52,851 bases of DNA from an uncultured Clostridia bacterium (lineage in GTDB: Bacteria; Bacillota; Clostridia; UBA1381). This document shows positions 8,151 to 16,461 of the stretch, piece by piece. The position numbers were made by a program, and so were the translations under genes. The notes under the pieces were generated by a model. The model had not been told where the DNA came from. It saw nothing but the letters and a program-made list of their open reading frames with translations, and made no database searches. Position 1 is the stretch's first letter; each line of letters begins with the position of its first letter. The DNA is taken from the NCBI GenBank assembly GCA_959602045.1, contig CAUGRT010000017.1, positions 1-52,851 on the forward strand, given 5' to 3'.

Positions 8151-8909
8151 TTATTGATTGTCTATGATTTCCTGCACCATCGTCAGAAGCTCGCTCTGCT
8201 CTATATCATTATCCATCATCAGCAAGGAGCAATTCAAATCATTCATGCGCCACATCACAGACGCCACCTGATGCAGCTCCACCTCGTCCGAACCATAGCT
8301 GAATATCAGCTCACCGCTTTCTTCCGCCTTTTTATCCTCGTCTGTCAATTGATAATCTGCCGGCACAACCTTATTCCGATAGGAGGTTTCATAAATTTCA
8401 GTTTCCCGATATTCCCCGATTTTTGTTTTATCTGGTATAGGCGACAGTTCATTTTCCTCATACGGTGTTCCGGCATCTACATATAAGCTGATTTTCTTTG
8501 TCCCGTTACTGTACTCACAAATAAACTGGCGGTTTTGCTCGATTACCTCGTCACCCTCGCCCATACGCTTTTGCTTGCCCTTGACTGCGTTCTGAAAACG
8601 ATAACCGTTTGAGAAAGTTTCAACGGCACGGAACCCGAACCCAAAATCCTTTTGCATCGTCTTTTCATCCGGAATCGTGGTATATTGCGGAATACTGCTT
8701 GAAGAACCGATATATCCGGTAATCATACGTCCTCCGGCAAATGCCGTTGCGCTCATTACCACCGCAATTGCAGCCGCGATGAATACTGTTTTTTTCACAT
8801 TTACCCTTTTCATTTTCTCTAACTCCTTTTCCTTTGGCAGGTTTTCCAGAACGGCACAGAGTCTTTGATGAAAATGCTCGTTTACCTGCGGATAGTCTTT
8901 TTTATTCAT
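8151..8909 (-). CDS. membrane-anchored anti-sigma-factor-like protein
   Basis: The 252-residue product has a short N-terminal cytoplasmic part with a helical segment (residues 1 to 35), one transmembrane helix (about 40 to 60, VFIAAAIAVVMSATAFAGG) and an extracytoplasmic domain of about 190 residues. The extracytoplasmic part carries a DUF4367-like pattern near the end (VASVMWRMNDLNCSLLMM). It starts five bases after the ECF sigma gene, and its Shine-Dalgarno AAGGAG lies inside the last sigma codons, which implies translational coupling. By position and topology it should hold the sigma factor at the membrane until a signal arrives. The N-terminal part lacks the HxxxCxxC zinc motif of classical ZAS-type anti-sigma factors. 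The role is inferred, not proven. Confidence 0.7.
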   Translation of the reverse strand: MNKKDYPQVNEHFHQRLCAVLENLPKEKELEKMKRVNVKKTVFIAAAIAVVMSATAFAGGRMITGYIGSSSSIPQYTTIPDEKTMQKDFGFGFRAVETFSNGYRFQNAVKGKQKRMGEGDEVIEQNRQFICEYSNGTKKISLYVDAGTPYEENELSPIPDKTKIGEYRETEIYETSYRNKVVPADYQLTDEDKKAEESGELIFSYGSDEVELHQVASVMWRMNDLNCSLLMMDNDIEQSELLTMVQEIIDNQ

Positions 8910-8914
8910 TTTCT

Positions 8915-9379
8915 TTAACTCCTTTCAATTTGCTTTTTCAGAAGCGCTCTCGCTTTTGACAGCCGGCTTTTTACCGTTCCGGACGGAATCTTTAAAATCT
9001 TACCGATTTCCGCAACGGAATACCCCTCAATATAATGGAGAACCACCGCCACACGATACCGCTGATCCAGCGTATGAATCGCATTGTACAATTCACTGTA
9101 CGGCTCCTGTTCTGCCTGTACCCCCTCCGGCACCTCATCAAATGAGGAAAACTTTTTTCTGCTGTTCAAAATACGATAACATTCATTAATCACAATCCGA
9201 ATCAGCCAGGTCTTAAAATATTGCTCATTCTTCAGCCGCCCTGCGGAGGCATATGCTTTCAGTACCGCCTCTTGAACCGCATCCTCGCAATCCCAATCAT
9301 GCCTCAGAATGGATTTTGATACCCGGTACATCGTCTGCTCCGCCGCCAGCACCTGCTCTATAAAATTTTCTCTATCCAT
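8915..9379 (-). CDS. ECF RNA polymerase sigma factor
   Basis: At 154 residues this has the usual ECF length. Region 2 includes DCEDAVQEAVLKAY (about 30 to 43) and KTWLIRIVINECYRIL. Region 4 near the C-terminus has LDQRYRVAVVLHYIEGYSVAEIGKIL and a DNA-recognition helix with PSGTVKSRLSKARALLK. It directs RNA polymerase to a small regulon in response to an envelope signal, and its probable partner is the membrane protein encoded just downstream. An ECF-type promoter-like sequence upstream suggests it may activate itself. I cannot assign it to a numbered ECF group with confidence. Confidence 0.93.
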   Translation of the reverse strand: MDRENFIEQVLAAEQTMYRVSKSILRHDWDCEDAVQEAVLKAYASAGRLKNEQYFKTWLIRIVINECYRILNSRKKFSSFDEVPEGVQAEQEPYSELYNAIHTLDQRYRVAVVLHYIEGYSVAEIGKILKIPSGTVKSRLSKARALLKKQIERS

Positions 9380-9419
9380 AACCCTTATGTATATGTCCTT
9401 TCTTTGTAGCTGCTACACT

Positions 9420-9450
9420 GATTAGATTCAATAAAACGGCAAACGGTTCA
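9420..9450 (-). promoter_or_regulatory. candidate ECF-type promoter of the sigma operon
   Basis: On the minus strand TGAACC (9450-9445) is followed after a spacer of about 17 to 18 bases by TCTAATC (9426-9420). GAACC-like -35 elements are typical of ECF promoters, which suggests autoregulation. A palindrome, TGTAGC-T-GCTACA, lies just downstream near 9405-9417. Confidence 0.35.
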
Positions 9451-9517
9451 TTTTTTTTGAAAAAAAGCTTTATTTCTTTGCCGGTTTCGTGTATAATAAA
9501 TTCAAGCGAAATTTTAG

Positions 9518-9671
9518 GTGACTGTAAAATGCACCCATCCGAATGTATCGGTTGGAATTTTCATCTATTTTGCGTTCTATTGCGGCTCAAACATCCGCTA
9601 CGCTGCGCGGAACTCGCCTCCACAGACCGAAAAACAGATGAAAATTCTTTCCAAGAATTGCATCCTACAAT
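9518..9671. repeat. dispersed hairpin element, copy 1
   Basis: This 154-base element fills most of the gap before tmcAL. Its leader is GTGACTGTAAAATGCA (9518-9533). The long hairpin has outer arms GAATTTTCATCT (9555-9566) and AGATGAAAATTC (9636-9647). The conserved head, on the minus strand, contains CCGCGCAGCGTAGCGG. A partial terminal inverted repeat lies at the right end (TGCATCCTACAAT at 9659-9671 matches the reverse complement of the leader at 10 of 13 positions). The head is in the orientation opposite to copies 3 and 4. No coding frame is supported. A lone -10-like TATAAT at 9492-9497 precedes it. Confidence 0.85.
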
Positions 9672-9705
9672 CCCCAAATCATAAATCTTATAAAGGAGAT
9701 CCGGT

Positions 9706-10839
9706 ATGAAAATCACTGCTGTCATTGCTGAATACAATCCGTTTCACTTCGGCCATCAGTACCAGCTTCGGGAAATCAAAAAACATTCAGACGCTATCGC
9801 GGTTCTCATGAGCGGCGCATTTGTTCAGCGCGGCGAAGCTGCCATAACCGATAAATGGACGCGCGCCCATGCCGCACTTTCCGGCGGTGCGGATTTAATT
9901 CTGGAATTACCGGTCATTTACGCACTGAACACAGCACGCGAATTTGCCACCGGTGCCGTCACGCTTTTAAACCGTACCCACGCCATTGACGAGCTTTGCT
10001 TTGGCGCGGAATGTGAGGATGAAAGCGCCTTAATTCGTGCTGCGGAATTGGTTGAGCAGGAGCCGCCCGAAATCTCCGAACAAATCCAAAAGTTTCTTGC
10101 ACAAGGGCAATCCTATCCATCTGCGCGTGAGCTTGCCTTTTCGGATTTATTGCCGAAAGGGATTCTTTCCGCGCCCAATAATATTCTGGCGATCGAGTAC
10201 ATCCGCGCATTATTGCGCTTAAAAAGTCCGATTCAACCCAAAGCTCTTTTGCGCCGCGGCTCCGGATACCATGAGTTGTCCGTAAACCAATTTGCCAGTG
10301 CATCCGGAATCCGTTCCAGAATCTTTTCGGGCGAATCCATTTCCGGCTTGCTCCCCGAACCAAATTTTGAGGTTTACAACACCGCTCAATTAGATCTTGC
10401 CGTTACCGCAAAGTTAAGAAGCCTTTCTCCCGAACAGCTCGCATTAATGAACGGCGTTTCCGAAGGACTGGAGAATCGTATTTTAAAAGCCGCCGTTCAA
10501 TATGCATCTATCAACGAAATTGCAGACGCGGTCAAGACAAAACGCTATACCGCCACACGGATTCATCGGATTCTTTTATCTGCTCTGCTGGATATTACAA
10601 CCTCTCTCACACAAGAAAAACCGGCTTATTTGCGCGTACTCGGAATGAATCAAACCGGCGCTGAGATTCTGCGAACCATCAAAAATCGTTCCGATTTGCA
10701 GATCGTCACAAAAGCAGCGGATTATTCGCGAACCGATCCTGTTTTTAATGCAGACATCCGCGCCCAGAACCTTTTTGCATTGTGCGGAAAAAACAAAAAA
10801 GGCAATGCGGATTTTACCACATCACCCATTATCCTTTAA
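9706..10839 (+). CDS. tmcAL: tRNA(Met) cytidine acetate ligase TmcAL
   Basis: The 377-residue product is a clear TmcAL (formerly YlbM) homologue. The N-terminus ITAVIAEYNPFHFGHQYQL holds the nucleotidyltransferase-like NPFHFGH motif (about 11 to 17), followed by LMSGAFVQRGEAAITDKWTRAHAAL and GADLILELPVIYAL. The enzyme uses ATP and acetate to make N4-acetylcytidine at the wobble position of elongator tRNA-Met. The ATG at 9706 has an excellent AAGGAG upstream. Its last 18 bases overlap the end of the convergent phosphodiesterase gene. The C-terminal part (about 260 to 377) is helical and probably binds tRNA. Confidence 0.95.
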   Translation: MKITAVIAEYNPFHFGHQYQLREIKKHSDAIAVLMSGAFVQRGEAAITDKWTRAHAALSGGADLILELPVIYALNTAREFATGAVTLLNRTHAIDELCFGAECEDESALIRAAELVEQEPPEISEQIQKFLAQGQSYPSARELAFSDLLPKGILSAPNNILAIEYIRALLRLKSPIQPKALLRRGSGYHELSVNQFASASGIRSRIFSGESISGLLPEPNFEVYNTAQLDLAVTAKLRSLSPEQLALMNGVSEGLENRILKAAVQYASINEIADAVKTKRYTATRIHRILLSALLDITTSLTQEKPAYLRVLGMNQTGAEILRTIKNRSDLQIVTKAADYSRTDPVFNADIRAQNLFALCGKNKKGNADFTTSPIIL

Positions 10840-11358
10840 CGTTTTCAACGAAAATACGCCGTTTTCATAAATCATATAGCTGTGTCCCGTACCGTTTTTC
10901 GGGATGGAAACCGAACCGGGATTCAAGTATGTAAAGCCGCCGAAATCCGTCTGAATCCATTCCTGTGCACTGACATGCGTGTGACCGTTCATCAGAATAT
11001 CCCCGTCTTTCAGCATCGGTGGATTTTGCGGATTCTGATGGTGTCCGTGCGTCATATATACCATTTTTCCATCCAGATACAAAATCGCATAATCAGCCAA
11101 AATCGGAAACTCCAGTACCATCTGATCCACCTCGGTATCGCAATTTCCGCGTACACACAACAGCTCAGATTTCATACCGTTTAAAATCTCAATCACGCGC
11201 TTAGGCGCATACTCTTTCGGCAAATCATTCCGCGGACCATGATACAGCAAATCTCCCAAAAGGATCAGCTTATCCGCCTTTTCCTGAAAATAACTTTCAC
11301 GCAATCGCTCGGCATAATATGCCGAACCGTGAATATCCGATGCAAACATTAATTTCAT
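10822..11358 (-). CDS. YfcE/MJ0936-type metallophosphodiesterase
   Basis: The 178-residue product carries all calcineurin-like metal motifs in order: FASDIHG (D8, H10), LLGDLLYHG, VRGNCD, MTHGHH and NGHTH. It matches the YfcE family, manganese-dependent phosphodiesterases whose natural substrate is unclear. It is cytoplasmic, with no signal peptide. It overlaps tmcAL tail to tail by 18 bases. Upstream, 173 bases separate it from the interrupted isomerase gene; this gap holds a palindrome related to the dispersed hairpin elements. Confidence 0.93.
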   Translation of the reverse strand: MKLMFASDIHGSAYYAERLRESYFQEKADKLILLGDLLYHGPRNDLPKEYAPKRVIEILNGMKSELLCVRGNCDTEVDQMVLEFPILADYAILYLDGKMVYMTHGHHQNPQNPPMLKDGDILMNGHTHVSAQEWIQTDFGGFTYLNPGSVSIPKNGTGHSYMIYENGVFSLKTLKDNG

Positions 11359-11455
11359 AATATCCTCCCAAGCAAAAAAAGTAAAATGTGCCGCGTTATT
11401 TTCTCACTTTTACATTTTTATAACCATTCTTTTCCGTGTTGTAAAGCACAAAACT

Positions 11456-11517
11456 TAAAATCGCTCAGAGTGCTGCTTCGCTACCCCGAGCAAAAAGTTG
11501 CGCTATAGGCGATTTTA
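11456..11517. repeat. palindromic element, divergent relative of the dispersed hairpins
   Basis: The arms TAAAATCGC (11456-11464) and GCGATTTTA (11509-11517) are perfectly complementary. Read on the minus strand, the interior holds GCGCAAC, then a 12-base insertion, GTAGCG and later TGAGC, in the same order as in the head of the four main copies. It lies between the interrupted isomerase and yfcE-like genes. It could also act as a transcript hairpin there. The relationship is judged by eye. Confidence 0.5.
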
Positions 11518-11531
11518 TTCAGACTTAATCT

Positions 11532-12365
11532 CTATCCCAAGCTTCGCATAATCTTGCTCAACCCGATTTTCATATACTCCTGTATATCCTCCGGCAGCTC
11601 ACGACTGACATCCGCCTCCGACGATAAGCAACCGTTAAAGCCGATTTCCCGAATCGCGTCTTTAAAGGATTGCCACCAAATCGTACCGCTGTACGGAAGA
11701 TTGTGGTCGTCCCGAAGTCCGTTGTTGTCATGAATATGGAATACTTTCAGCTTATCGCCGCAAAGACGTATCATCTCACCGCAATCATCGCCGAATACAT
11801 TGCAATGTCCCGTATCCATGCAGATATACAAATTCGGAATACGATACCGTTCCATAAATCAGAGCATTTTCTCCATACGCGATAACCGATAGGCGCGAAA
11901 CGGCAAATTCTCCATGCAGATGCCGACTCCATAATGCTGCGCATAATCGCAAAGCTCTGAAAAGAACGCTGCATTCAGCTTTTCAGTAAACTCCGGATCG
12001 TCCTCTTTGCCCCATCCATAAGGCAAAACCGGATGCACAACCAGATATTTTGAGCCTAATAACGCCGTTCCCCGAACCGCCTTTTTCATATGCTGCAAAG
12101 TAGCAGCTCTGTTTTCTTCCGTTGTATCATCGGTCGGCCACGGCGCATGTACCTGTGAAAACTCCACTCCGGCAGCCTGTGCCTGCTCCCGTTCCGCAAG
12201 CAGCATTTTTTCAAATATACTTTCCTCTGCCGCATACAACGCTCCATCCGTCGCCATCAGCAGCTGATAATCAGCGCAGGTATACCCATGTCTGCGGATT
12301 TGCGCATAATCCGTTACCGTTGTCCCCGGCTGATAATACAGACTGGTTTTTACTCCCGTTTTCAT
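11532..12365 (-). pseudogene. sugar phosphate isomerase/epimerase interrupted by an in-frame TGA
   Basis: This is a TIM-barrel AP-endonuclease-2-type isomerase of about 277 codons. The first part (12365-11862) ends at TGA (11861-11859), and the same frame continues without shift to 11532. The join reads RMEKML-stop-FMERYRIPN. The second part carries the metal and active-site features YICMDTGHCNV and KVFHIHDNNG, and the first has the expected VHAPW and HPVLPYG. A TGA here could be one base from TGG or another sense codon. The gene is either newly inactivated or carries a sequencing error. TGA serves as a normal stop elsewhere in the window, so recoding is unlikely. The start at 12365 has a good GGGGAG site. 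The substrate is unknown. Confidence 0.85.
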
Positions 12366-12443
12366 CTGCGTATCTCTCCCCTTTTATTGCCACCATTCGA
12401 ATCAACGCAAAAATCGTTTTTTACAATCACCTATAAATTCCGT

Positions 12444-13139
12444 TTATTGAACGCGATACGGATCAAATTGCAGATAATCCGCCGAAATCAGACGATATTC
12501 AATCCCATCAATCACGCCGTTTACCGCATTGCGGTGCGATGTCGAGTGCAGATGTCCATAAAAACACTTGCTCACGCCGTATTGCTTCATCATGCGAATG
12601 AACGCATTATCATCATGTTGTATGGAAATCGGAGGATGGTGCGTAAACACATAAATCGCATCACATTTCCCTGCCGCCTGAAGCGATAACTCCAGCCGCA
12701 GCACCTCGCGGTCATAAATTTTCCGATCCTCCGCGCCAAAACCATCCAACGCCGGATGCAGCCATCCTCTTGTTCCGCATAGCGCGATATTTTCATACCG
12801 AAACGAATTGTTCTGCAAAAATTCAATATCATGAAAATCCCGTTCCCGAACAAAGCCTTGCAGCTTATTCATCGTTGTCCACCAATAATCATGATTTCCT
12901 TTGAGTAAAATTTTACGCCCGTTCAAGCGATTTAAAAATGCAAAATCCCGCTCGCTCTGCTCCAAATAGGTCGCCCATGAAAAATCCCCCGGCAAAATCA
13001 CCGTATCCTCCGGCAAGACCTTGCGCTGCCAATTGTATTCCAATCGCTCTACATATCCGTCCCAAGCCTTTCCGAAAATATCCATCGGCTTATCAATCCC
13101 AAGCGGTAAATGAAGATCGGCAATGGTATATAACGCCAT
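12444..13139 (-). CDS. calcineurin-like metallophosphoesterase
   Basis: The 231-residue product has IADLHL (D8, H10), LPGDFSW (D52), KGNHDYWW (N82, H83), THHPP and GHLHS, the complete two-metal site of the family. The NHDYWW and TRGWL motifs match the YkuE/YpbG-like cytoplasmic branch found in Clostridia, for which the substrate is unknown. The gene follows the flavodiiron-like gene by three bases, and its Shine-Dalgarno AAGGGAG lies inside the last codons of that gene. The two should be translated together. Confidence 0.9.
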   Translation of the reverse strand: MALYTIADLHLPLGIDKPMDIFGKAWDGYVERLEYNWQRKVLPEDTVILPGDFSWATYLEQSERDFAFLNRLNGRKILLKGNHDYWWTTMNKLQGFVRERDFHDIEFLQNNSFRYENIALCGTRGWLHPALDGFGAEDRKIYDREVLRLELSLQAAGKCDAIYVFTHHPPISIQHDDNAFIRMMKQYGVSKCFYGHLHSTSHRNAVNGVIDGIEYRLISADYLQFDPYRVQ

Positions 13140-13142
13140 ATC

Positions 13143-14177
13143 CTACTCCCTTTCAATAAATTCCTTTGCGAATGTCGCCAAATCGCCGCGCTCGCTGTCG
13201 CTCATCTTGAATTTCACCAAAAACGGCTTTTTAAAAACCTGCATCCGAATACTTTTCAGAAAGCGTTCCACCAAATAAACGCCCTCGCCGCTCCATCCGC
13301 AGGAGCCGAAAATCATACACGGCGTATTCTTCTGATTCACCAAATCCATATCCGTAATCAAGCGCCAAACCGATTCCGCCGCATTTCGATTGACCGTATT
13401 CGTCCCCACCGCAAAGCTCGAACAATGCTGCAATGCGTCCTTTATCTCCGTAAAATCCTCGGTTTCGGCATTAAAAATCCGTACCGGTCTGCCGGTTTCA
13501 CGAATGGCTTCATAGACCGTTTGCGCCATTTCTTCGGTATAGCCGTAATGCGAAGCATAAAGAATCACCGTGGGCTTTTCCTCTGTTGATTCAGCGGCAT
13601 ATTTCTCAAAAAACCGTTTCGGTTCGGTCAATTCCGCGCCGCACATCGGCAACAGCTTATGAATCTCCAATTGTTGCAGCCGTTGCGCCGCCGTTTTTGC
13701 ATACTCCCGATAAACGCTGATTTTATTTTTAAAATAATTCGGTTGATCGCAAAAAATACTGCCGCAAAACAACGCCTTTTCTTTCGCATAATATGCCGCC
13801 ATCGTATCCGTCCATGGCAAATTCGGCAAGATCTCAAAGATCAGTTTTTCGTCATTGCCCAAATCCAGTTCCGCCTGATCTTTTGCCAAAAGATAATCAA
13901 ATTCCCGATTAAAAAGCTCGGTCAGATTTTTGATTCCTGCCGCCGAAGCCACAATTACCGCTTTCGGATAACGCTCCATAAGTGCCGGCAATGAACCGAC
14001 ATTTTCGGGAGCGGTGTGATTGAGAATTATGTAGTCCGGCTCTCTGCCGTTTAAGGCTTCTTCAATACTTTGCAGATGATACTCCGCATTTTCCGCGCGC
14101 ATGCACTCAATAACCGCCGATCTTTCACCGAGCAGCAAATAAGAATTATCTCCGTTTTTCCCTATATATTTCATCAT
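13143..14177 (-). CDS. flavodiiron-protein-like oxidoreductase lacking its iron ligands
   Basis: The 344-residue product has an N-terminal metallo-beta-lactamase-like half and a C-terminal flavodoxin (about 203 to 344, with FMN loop ILYASHYGYTEEMA). This is the two-domain layout of FprA-type flavodiiron proteins, which reduce O2 or NO. The canonical diiron ligands are mostly gone. HxExDH reads HTAPEN (54-59), keeping only the first His. LHWPD reads LPWTD (about 120 to 124), the SDAFG Asp reads CGSIF (about 138 to 142), and the SHG His reads MCG (about 178 to 180). It is also shorter than the usual roughly 400 residues. It may be a flavodoxin-like electron carrier or have another role. It is coupled to the phosphoesterase gene downstream. 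Confidence 0.8.
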   Translation of the reverse strand: MMKYIGKNGDNSYLLLGERSAVIECMRAENAEYHLQSIEEALNGREPDYIILNHTAPENVGSLPALMERYPKAVIVASAAGIKNLTELFNREFDYLLAKDQAELDLGNDEKLIFEILPNLPWTDTMAAYYAKEKALFCGSIFCDQPNYFKNKISVYREYAKTAAQRLQQLEIHKLLPMCGAELTEPKRFFEKYAAESTEEKPTVILYASHYGYTEEMAQTVYEAIRETGRPVRIFNAETEDFTEIKDALQHCSSFAVGTNTVNRNAAESVWRLITDMDLVNQKNTPCMIFGSCGWSGEGVYLVERFLKSIRMQVFKKPFLVKFKMSDSERGDLATFAKEFIERE

Positions 14178-14186
14178 TTTTCCTTT

Positions 14187-15149
14187 TTATCGGCACACAA
14201 TCGAAACCCAGTCTTTTCTCTGGCGAAGCTCTATGACTTCAAAGCCGTTTTCCGCCATTGCCGCCCGAACATCCTCCTCGCGGTCTTCAATAATTCCCGA
14301 AGTGATCCAGATTCCGCCCTCTTTCATATATTGCCGCACCATCGGCGCAAGTCCGATAATGACATCGGCAACAATGTTGGACGCAACCACTTCATATTTT
14401 CCGCTGATTTTTTCCTGCAATGCCGTATCCGTCAAAATATTTCCCGAATAAACATGATATTTTTCTTTATCCACATGGTTTCTGTCCGCATTTTCATACG
14501 CAATATCCACCGCATTCGGATCAATATCCACCGCCGTTGCTTCAGACGCACCCAAAAGCAGCGCAATAATCGAAAGGATTCCGCTGCCGCAGCCTAAATC
14601 CAACATCCGATCACCCGAATGAAGATACTTTTCCAGATTTTCAATGCAAAGCTGTGTTGTATAATGCGAACCCGTTCCAAAGGTCATTCCGGGGTTGATA
14701 TTGAAAACAATCCGATCACTATCCCTCGTCAATTCTTCCCATTCCGGCTTGATTAAGATTTTTTCCCCGATCTCCATCGGATGAAAATACTTTTTCCAGT
14801 TATTTTCCCAATCTTCTTCATTCAAGGTAAGCGTTTCGATTTCCAATCTGCCGAATGTCTTGTCCTCATCCAATGCACGAAGCTCCGCAAGCGTTCCCTT
14901 AATCGCCGTCAGCATCTCATAGCCCGACGGATTATCGCTTACATAAACCGAAACGCGCGTTTCGCCCTCTTTTTCCTTGATTAAATCCTCATCAACGTAA
15001 TCCCAGTACTGTCGGTTATTCTCCAAAAAATCCTTGAAATCCTGTTCATCATCAATTTCCAGTCCCGTAATTCCAAGCTGATACAATCTGCCGCTCACCG
15101 GCTCAATGCCCTCGGAGGTTGTATAAATTGTAGCCTTAATCCAATCCAT
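14187..15149 (-). CDS. prmA: ribosomal protein L11 methyltransferase
   Basis: The 320-residue product has the PrmA architecture. The N-terminal ferredoxin-like substrate-binding part has EEDWENNWKKYFHPMEIGEKILI (about 111 to 133). The signature NPGMTFGTGSHYTTQLC (about 152 to 168) follows. The SAM-binding motif is LDLGCGSGILSI (183-194), with DIDPNAVDIAYENA and SNIVADVI further on. It trimethylates residues of ribosomal protein L11. It heads the minus-strand group with the flavodiiron-like and phosphoesterase genes (9 bases to the next). Hairpin element copy 2 lies just upstream, between it and rpoD. Confidence 0.96.
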   Translation of the reverse strand: MDWIKATIYTTSEGIEPVSGRLYQLGITGLEIDDEQDFKDFLENNRQYWDYVDEDLIKEKEGETRVSVYVSDNPSGYEMLTAIKGTLAELRALDEDKTFGRLEIETLTLNEEDWENNWKKYFHPMEIGEKILIKPEWEELTRDSDRIVFNINPGMTFGTGSHYTTQLCIENLEKYLHSGDRMLDLGCGSGILSIIALLLGASEATAVDIDPNAVDIAYENADRNHVDKEKYHVYSGNILTDTALQEKISGKYEVVASNIVADVIIGLAPMVRQYMKEGGIWITSGIIEDREEDVRAAMAENGFEVIELRQRKDWVSIVCR

Positions 15150-15181
15150 TTATTTTTCCTTTCCGGTGTGTATTTTAAGTC

Positions 15182-15332
15182 ATTGTAAAATCCATTTTTC
15201 AAGAAATTGCATTTATTTTTCATTTTATTACGGCTCAAACATCCGCTACGTTGCGCGGAACTCGCCTGCATAAACTGAAAAACAAATGCAATTTCAACGC
15301 GGAACAGTTCCCCATTCCGTTTCATTTACAAT
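15182..15332. repeat. dispersed hairpin element, copy 2
   Basis: ATTGTAAA (15182-15189) and its exact complement TTTACAAT (15325-15332) bound 151 bases. Inside, arms GAAATTGCATTT (15203-15214) and AAATGCAATTTC (15284-15295) pair perfectly, and about 20 of the first 22 positions pair if extended. The head, read on the minus strand, holds CCGCGCAACGTAGCGG as in the other copies. It fills the space between prmA and the end of rpoD. Confidence 0.85.
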
Positions 15333-15339
15333 AAACGCT

Positions 15340-16458
15340 TTAATTATCCAAAAAATCCTTCAGCTTTTTACTTCTTGACGGATGTCTGAGTTTTCTGAGT
15401 GCCTTTGCCTCAATCTGACGGATTCGCTCACGCGTAACGTCAAATTCCTTACCAACCTCCTCCAGTGTTCTCTGTCTGCCATCGTCCAGACCAAAGCGCA
15501 GCTTGAGTACCTTTGCCTCTCTGGGCGTTAACGTTTTCAGCACATCACCGAGCTGTTCCTTTAACAAAACAAAGCTTGCCGCCTCTGACGGTGCCGGAGC
15601 GTCATCATCCGGAATAAAATCACCCAGATGGCTGTCCTCCTCCTCACCGATCGGCGTTTCCAAAGAAACCGGCTCCTGTGAAATTTTTGAAATCTCACGC
15701 ACCTTTTCCACCGGCATATTCAGACCCTTTGCAAGTTCCTCCGGGGTCGGCTCCCGTCCCAGTTCCTGTACCAGTTGTCTGGATACACGCACCAGTTTAT
15801 TAATCGTTTCCACCATATGCACCGGGATTCGAATCGTTCTTGCCTGATCCGCAATCGCACGCGTAATCGCCTGCCGAATCCACCAGGTTGCATACGTTGA
15901 AAATTTATAACCCTTTGTATAATCAAACTTGTCCACCGCACGAATCAAGCCTAAATTTCCCTCTTGAATCAAATCGAGAAACAGCATACCACGTCCTACA
16001 TAACGCTTTGCAATCGACACAACCAATCGCAGGTTTGCCTCAGCCAGACGCTTCTTTGCATTCTCATCGCCCTCTGCCATTCTCCTTGCCAGCTCGGTTT
16101 CTTCATCCGCACTCAGCAAATCGACCTTTCCGATTTCCTTTAAATACATCTTAACATGGTCGTCAATGCTGATGCCGTCCGGAACGGACAAATCCTCCAA
16201 TTCCTCCTTGGAGATAACCTCGACTTCCTCTAATTCTTCCAGTTCCTTATCAATATCTTCTTCGGCAAGTTCAATCTTTTCCTGTTCCAGAACATCGTAA
16301 AAGGCTTCAATTTCCTCCGGATTGACCTCTATTTCAGAAAATGCGGCAACAACCTCCTTAAAGCTCAAAACGCCCTTTTTCTTTCCCTTTTCAATAAGCT
16401 CCTTTTTGACCTTCTCTAATTTCTCCGCAACTGCCGGATCCACTGTATGTTCTTCCAT
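15340..16458 (-). CDS. rpoD: primary sigma factor SigA/RpoD
   Basis: The 372-residue product has an acidic N-terminal region 1.1 (1 to 100), then region 1.2/2 with MYLKEIGKVDLLS, NLRLVVSIAKRYVGRGM and LIQEGNLGLIRAVDKFDYTK, and -10 recognition YKFSTYATWWIRQAI. Region 3 follows, then region 4 with LTPREAKVLKLRFGL and the helix-turn-helix TLEEVGKEFDVTRERIRQIEAKAL. Length and motifs fit the housekeeping sigma of Firmicutes. It follows dnaG by three bases, the common dnaG-rpoD macromolecular synthesis arrangement. Confidence 0.98.
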   Translation of the reverse strand: MEEHTVDPAVAEKLEKVKKELIEKGKKKGVLSFKEVVAAFSEIEVNPEEIEAFYDVLEQEKIELAEEDIDKELEELEEVEVISKEELEDLSVPDGISIDDHVKMYLKEIGKVDLLSADEETELARRMAEGDENAKKRLAEANLRLVVSIAKRYVGRGMLFLDLIQEGNLGLIRAVDKFDYTKGYKFSTYATWWIRQAITRAIADQARTIRIPVHMVETINKLVRVSRQLVQELGREPTPEELAKGLNMPVEKVREISKISQEPVSLETPIGEEEDSHLGDFIPDDDAPAPSEAASFVLLKEQLGDVLKTLTPREAKVLKLRFGLDDGRQRTLEEVGKEFDVTRERIRQIEAKALRKLRHPSRSKKLKDFLDN

Positions 16459-16461
16459 GCT

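Noticed and set aside
9492..9497. TATAAT as promoter for tmcAL
   Set aside because: The -10 is good, but the sequence 17 bases upstream (TTTATT) is poor and the better TTGAAA is too far away. I mention it only under hairpin copy 1.
11859..11861. Selenocysteine or recoded TGA in the sugar isomerase
   Set aside because: TGA ends other intact genes here, the family has no selenoprotein members I know of, and no convincing SECIS stem-loop follows the codon.
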